Shown here piece by piece: positions 62,635 through 64,000 of a DNA stretch of 64,000 nt. The translations under genes were made by a program, and so were the position numbers. How positions within the stretch are numbered: position 1 is the first letter of the stretch; each line of letters starts with the position of its first letter. Source of the DNA: Panulirus ornatus (lineage: Eukaryota > Arthropoda > Malacostraca > Decapoda > Palinuridae). The DNA is taken from NCBI RefSeq assembly GCF_036320965.1, contig NC_092241.1, forward strand, positions 4,727,668 through 4,791,667, given 5' to 3'. The notes under the pieces were generated by a model, which saw nothing but the letters and a program-made list of their open reading frames with translations, searched no databases and had not been told where the DNA came from.

Positions 62635-62830
62635 CGTGCTGTCAGTGGATTGAATCAAGGCATGTGAAGCGTCTGGGGTATACCATGGAAAGCTGTGTAG
62701 GTATGTATATTTGCGTGTGTGGACGTATGTATATACATGTGTATGGGGGGGAGGCCATTTCTTTCGTCTGTTTCCTTGCGCTACCTCGCAAACGCGGGAG
62801 ACAGCGACAAAGTATAATAATAATATAATA

Positions 62831-62831
<1 letters not shown>
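61651..62831 (+). mobile_element. RTE-like LINE, young short-UTR copy (copy 19)
   Basis: The copy starts at CGAGGATTTAAGGCATGTG within the RT and ends in the short 3' UTR, GACAAAGTATAATAATAT, which merges with a TA tract. Confidence 0.9.

Positions 62832-62921
<90 letters not shown>
62832..62921. repeat. (TA)n tract directly before a full 5' end of an RTE copy
   Basis: Pure TA repeats run from the tail of copy 19 to the first base of the leader TCCAGGGGATAGGGGAGA. Confidence 0.95.
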
Positions 62922-62922
<1 letters not shown>

Positions 62923-64000
62923 CAGGGGATAGGGGAGAAAGAATACTTCCCACGCATTTCCTCACGTGTCGTAGAAGGCGACTAAAGGGAACGGGAGCGG
63001 AGGGCTAGGAACTCTCCCCTCCTTGTATTTTAACATTCTAAAGGGGGAAACAGAAGGAGGAGTCACGCGGGGAGTGCTCATCCTCCTCGAAGGCTCTGTT
63101 TAGGTTGTCAAAATGTGTGTGGATGTAACCAAGATGAGAAAAAGGAGAGATAGTTAGCATGTTTGAGGAAAGGAACCTGGATGTTTTGGCTATGAGTGAA
63201 ACGAAGCTCAAGAGTGAAGCGGACGAATGGTTTGGGAATGTCTTGGGAGTAAAGTCAGGGGTTGGTGAGAGGACAAAAGCAAATTAAGGAGTAGCATTCC
63301 TCCTGAAGCAGGAGTTGTGGGAGTATGTGATAGAGTGTAGGAAAGTAATCTCTAGATTGATATGGATAAAACTGAAAGTGGATGGGGAGAAATGGGTGAT
63401 TATTGGTGCCCATGCACCTGGTCATGAGAAGAAAGATCATGAGAGGCAAGTGTTTTGGGAGCAGCTGAGTGAGTGTGTCAGCAGCTTTGATGCACGAGAT
63501 CGGGTTATAGTGATGGGTGATTTGAATGCATAGGTGAGTAATGTGGCTGTTGAGGGTATGATTGGTGTACATGGAAATGAAGAGCTTTTAGATTTGTGTG
63601 CTGACAAAGAACTGGTGATTGGGAGTACTTTGTTTAAAAAGAGATATACATAAGTATCCGTATGTAAGTAGGAGAGATGGCAAGAGAGCGTTATTAGGTT
63701 GCGTGTTAATTGATAGGCGTGTGAAAGAGACTTTAGGATGTTAATGTGCTGAGAGGGGTAACTAGGGGGATGTCTGATCATTATCTTGTGGAGGCGAAGG
63801 TGAAGATTTGTAGAGGTTTTCAGAAAAGAGGAGAAAATGTAGGGGGTGAAGAGAGGAAGTTAACTTGGAAAGGAGACTTGTGTAAGGAAGTACCAGGAGA
63901 GATTGAGTGCAGAATGGAAAAAGGTGAGAGGAAATGACGTAAGGGGTGTGAGGGAAGAATGGGATGTATTTATGGAAGCTTTCGTGGCTTGTGTAAAAGA
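62922..64000 (+). mobile_element. RTE-like LINE with complete 5' leader, runs off the window (copy 20)
   Basis: The leader carries GGGGAGAAAGAATACTTCCC and GTCGTAGAAGGCGACTAAAG. The endonuclease follows, and the linker reaches the window end. The leader start agrees with the 5' edge of copy 14 (56905) and copy 7 (37561), fixing the 5' end of the family. Confidence 0.85.
63110..63990 (+). pseudogene. APE endonuclease of RTE copy 20, broken
   Basis: LAMSETKLKSEA, IIGAHAPGHEKK (GAYAPG changed) and RDRVIVMGDLNA, followed by an in-frame TAG at 63532, are readable. MSDHYLVEAKVKICRGFQKR follows in another frame at 63770-63830. Several frameshifts (near 63285 and 63640) show it is inactive. Confidence 0.8.

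Overview
This window is eukaryotic and consists almost entirely of mobile DNA. No bacterial-type gene organisation, rRNA, tRNA gene or CRISPR array is visible. The repeat mix is an RTE-like LINE with an APE endonuclease, a Penelope-like element with a GIY-YIG nuclease, TcMar-Tigger DNA transposons, CR1-like remnants, tRNA-headed and composite SINEs, and long (TA)n tracts. This mix suggests an arthropod, most plausibly a decapod crustacean. That placement is inference from repeat style and cannot be proven from the window.

Layout. 1-4.6 kb: AT-rich sequence holding a duplicated 185-bp repeat, one copy of which is split by a decayed Tigger transposon. 4.6-9.8 kb: an old, nearly full-length RTE copy (+) followed by a truncated copy (-). 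9.8-13.5 kb: mostly unassigned DNA with a minisatellite and a decayed second LINE family. 13.5-15.5 kb: a Tigger7/MER44-like element split by a younger RTE copy with clear target-site duplications. 15.5-20.5 kb: a CR1-like remnant (-), an old RTE relic, a tRNA-headed SINE with an RTE tail, and two RTE fragments fused tail to tail. 20.5-26.3 kb: the least repetitive stretch, with two candidate host exons of unknown gene. 26.3-28.1 kb: two more Tigger relics. 28.6-33.9 kb: a nearly identical tandem duplication that contains RTE copies; one unit carries a SINE insertion. 34-47.4 kb: more RTE copies in both orientations, one interrupted by a Penelope-like element. 47.4-49.3 kb: unassigned DNA. 49.3-64 kb: an almost continuous RTE array broken by (TA)n tracts and a second Penelope-like fragment.

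The dominant family is about 3.2-3.5 kb long. It has a 5' leader, an APE endonuclease (SETKL, GAYAPG, GDLNA and SDH motifs), an RT with an FADD box, a basic C-terminal segment, and a 3' UTR ending in a conserved GC-rich module plus an A- or TA-rich tail. Two 3' UTR forms exist. Old, broken copies have the long form. Copies with long open RT frames have a short form that lacks about 250 bp. No copy seen here is intact over its whole length.

The most interesting signals are four. First, hammerhead-ribozyme-like 41-nt motifs lie at the ends of both Penelope-like copies. Second, the tandem duplication has a chimeric LINE at its junction, which looks like unequal exchange between haplotypes (or an assembly join). 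Third, a 297-bp composite SINE carries sequence related to both the 5' and the 3' ends of the RTE and has a clean target-site duplication. Fourth, RTE and Penelope insertions repeatedly abut (TA)n tracts.
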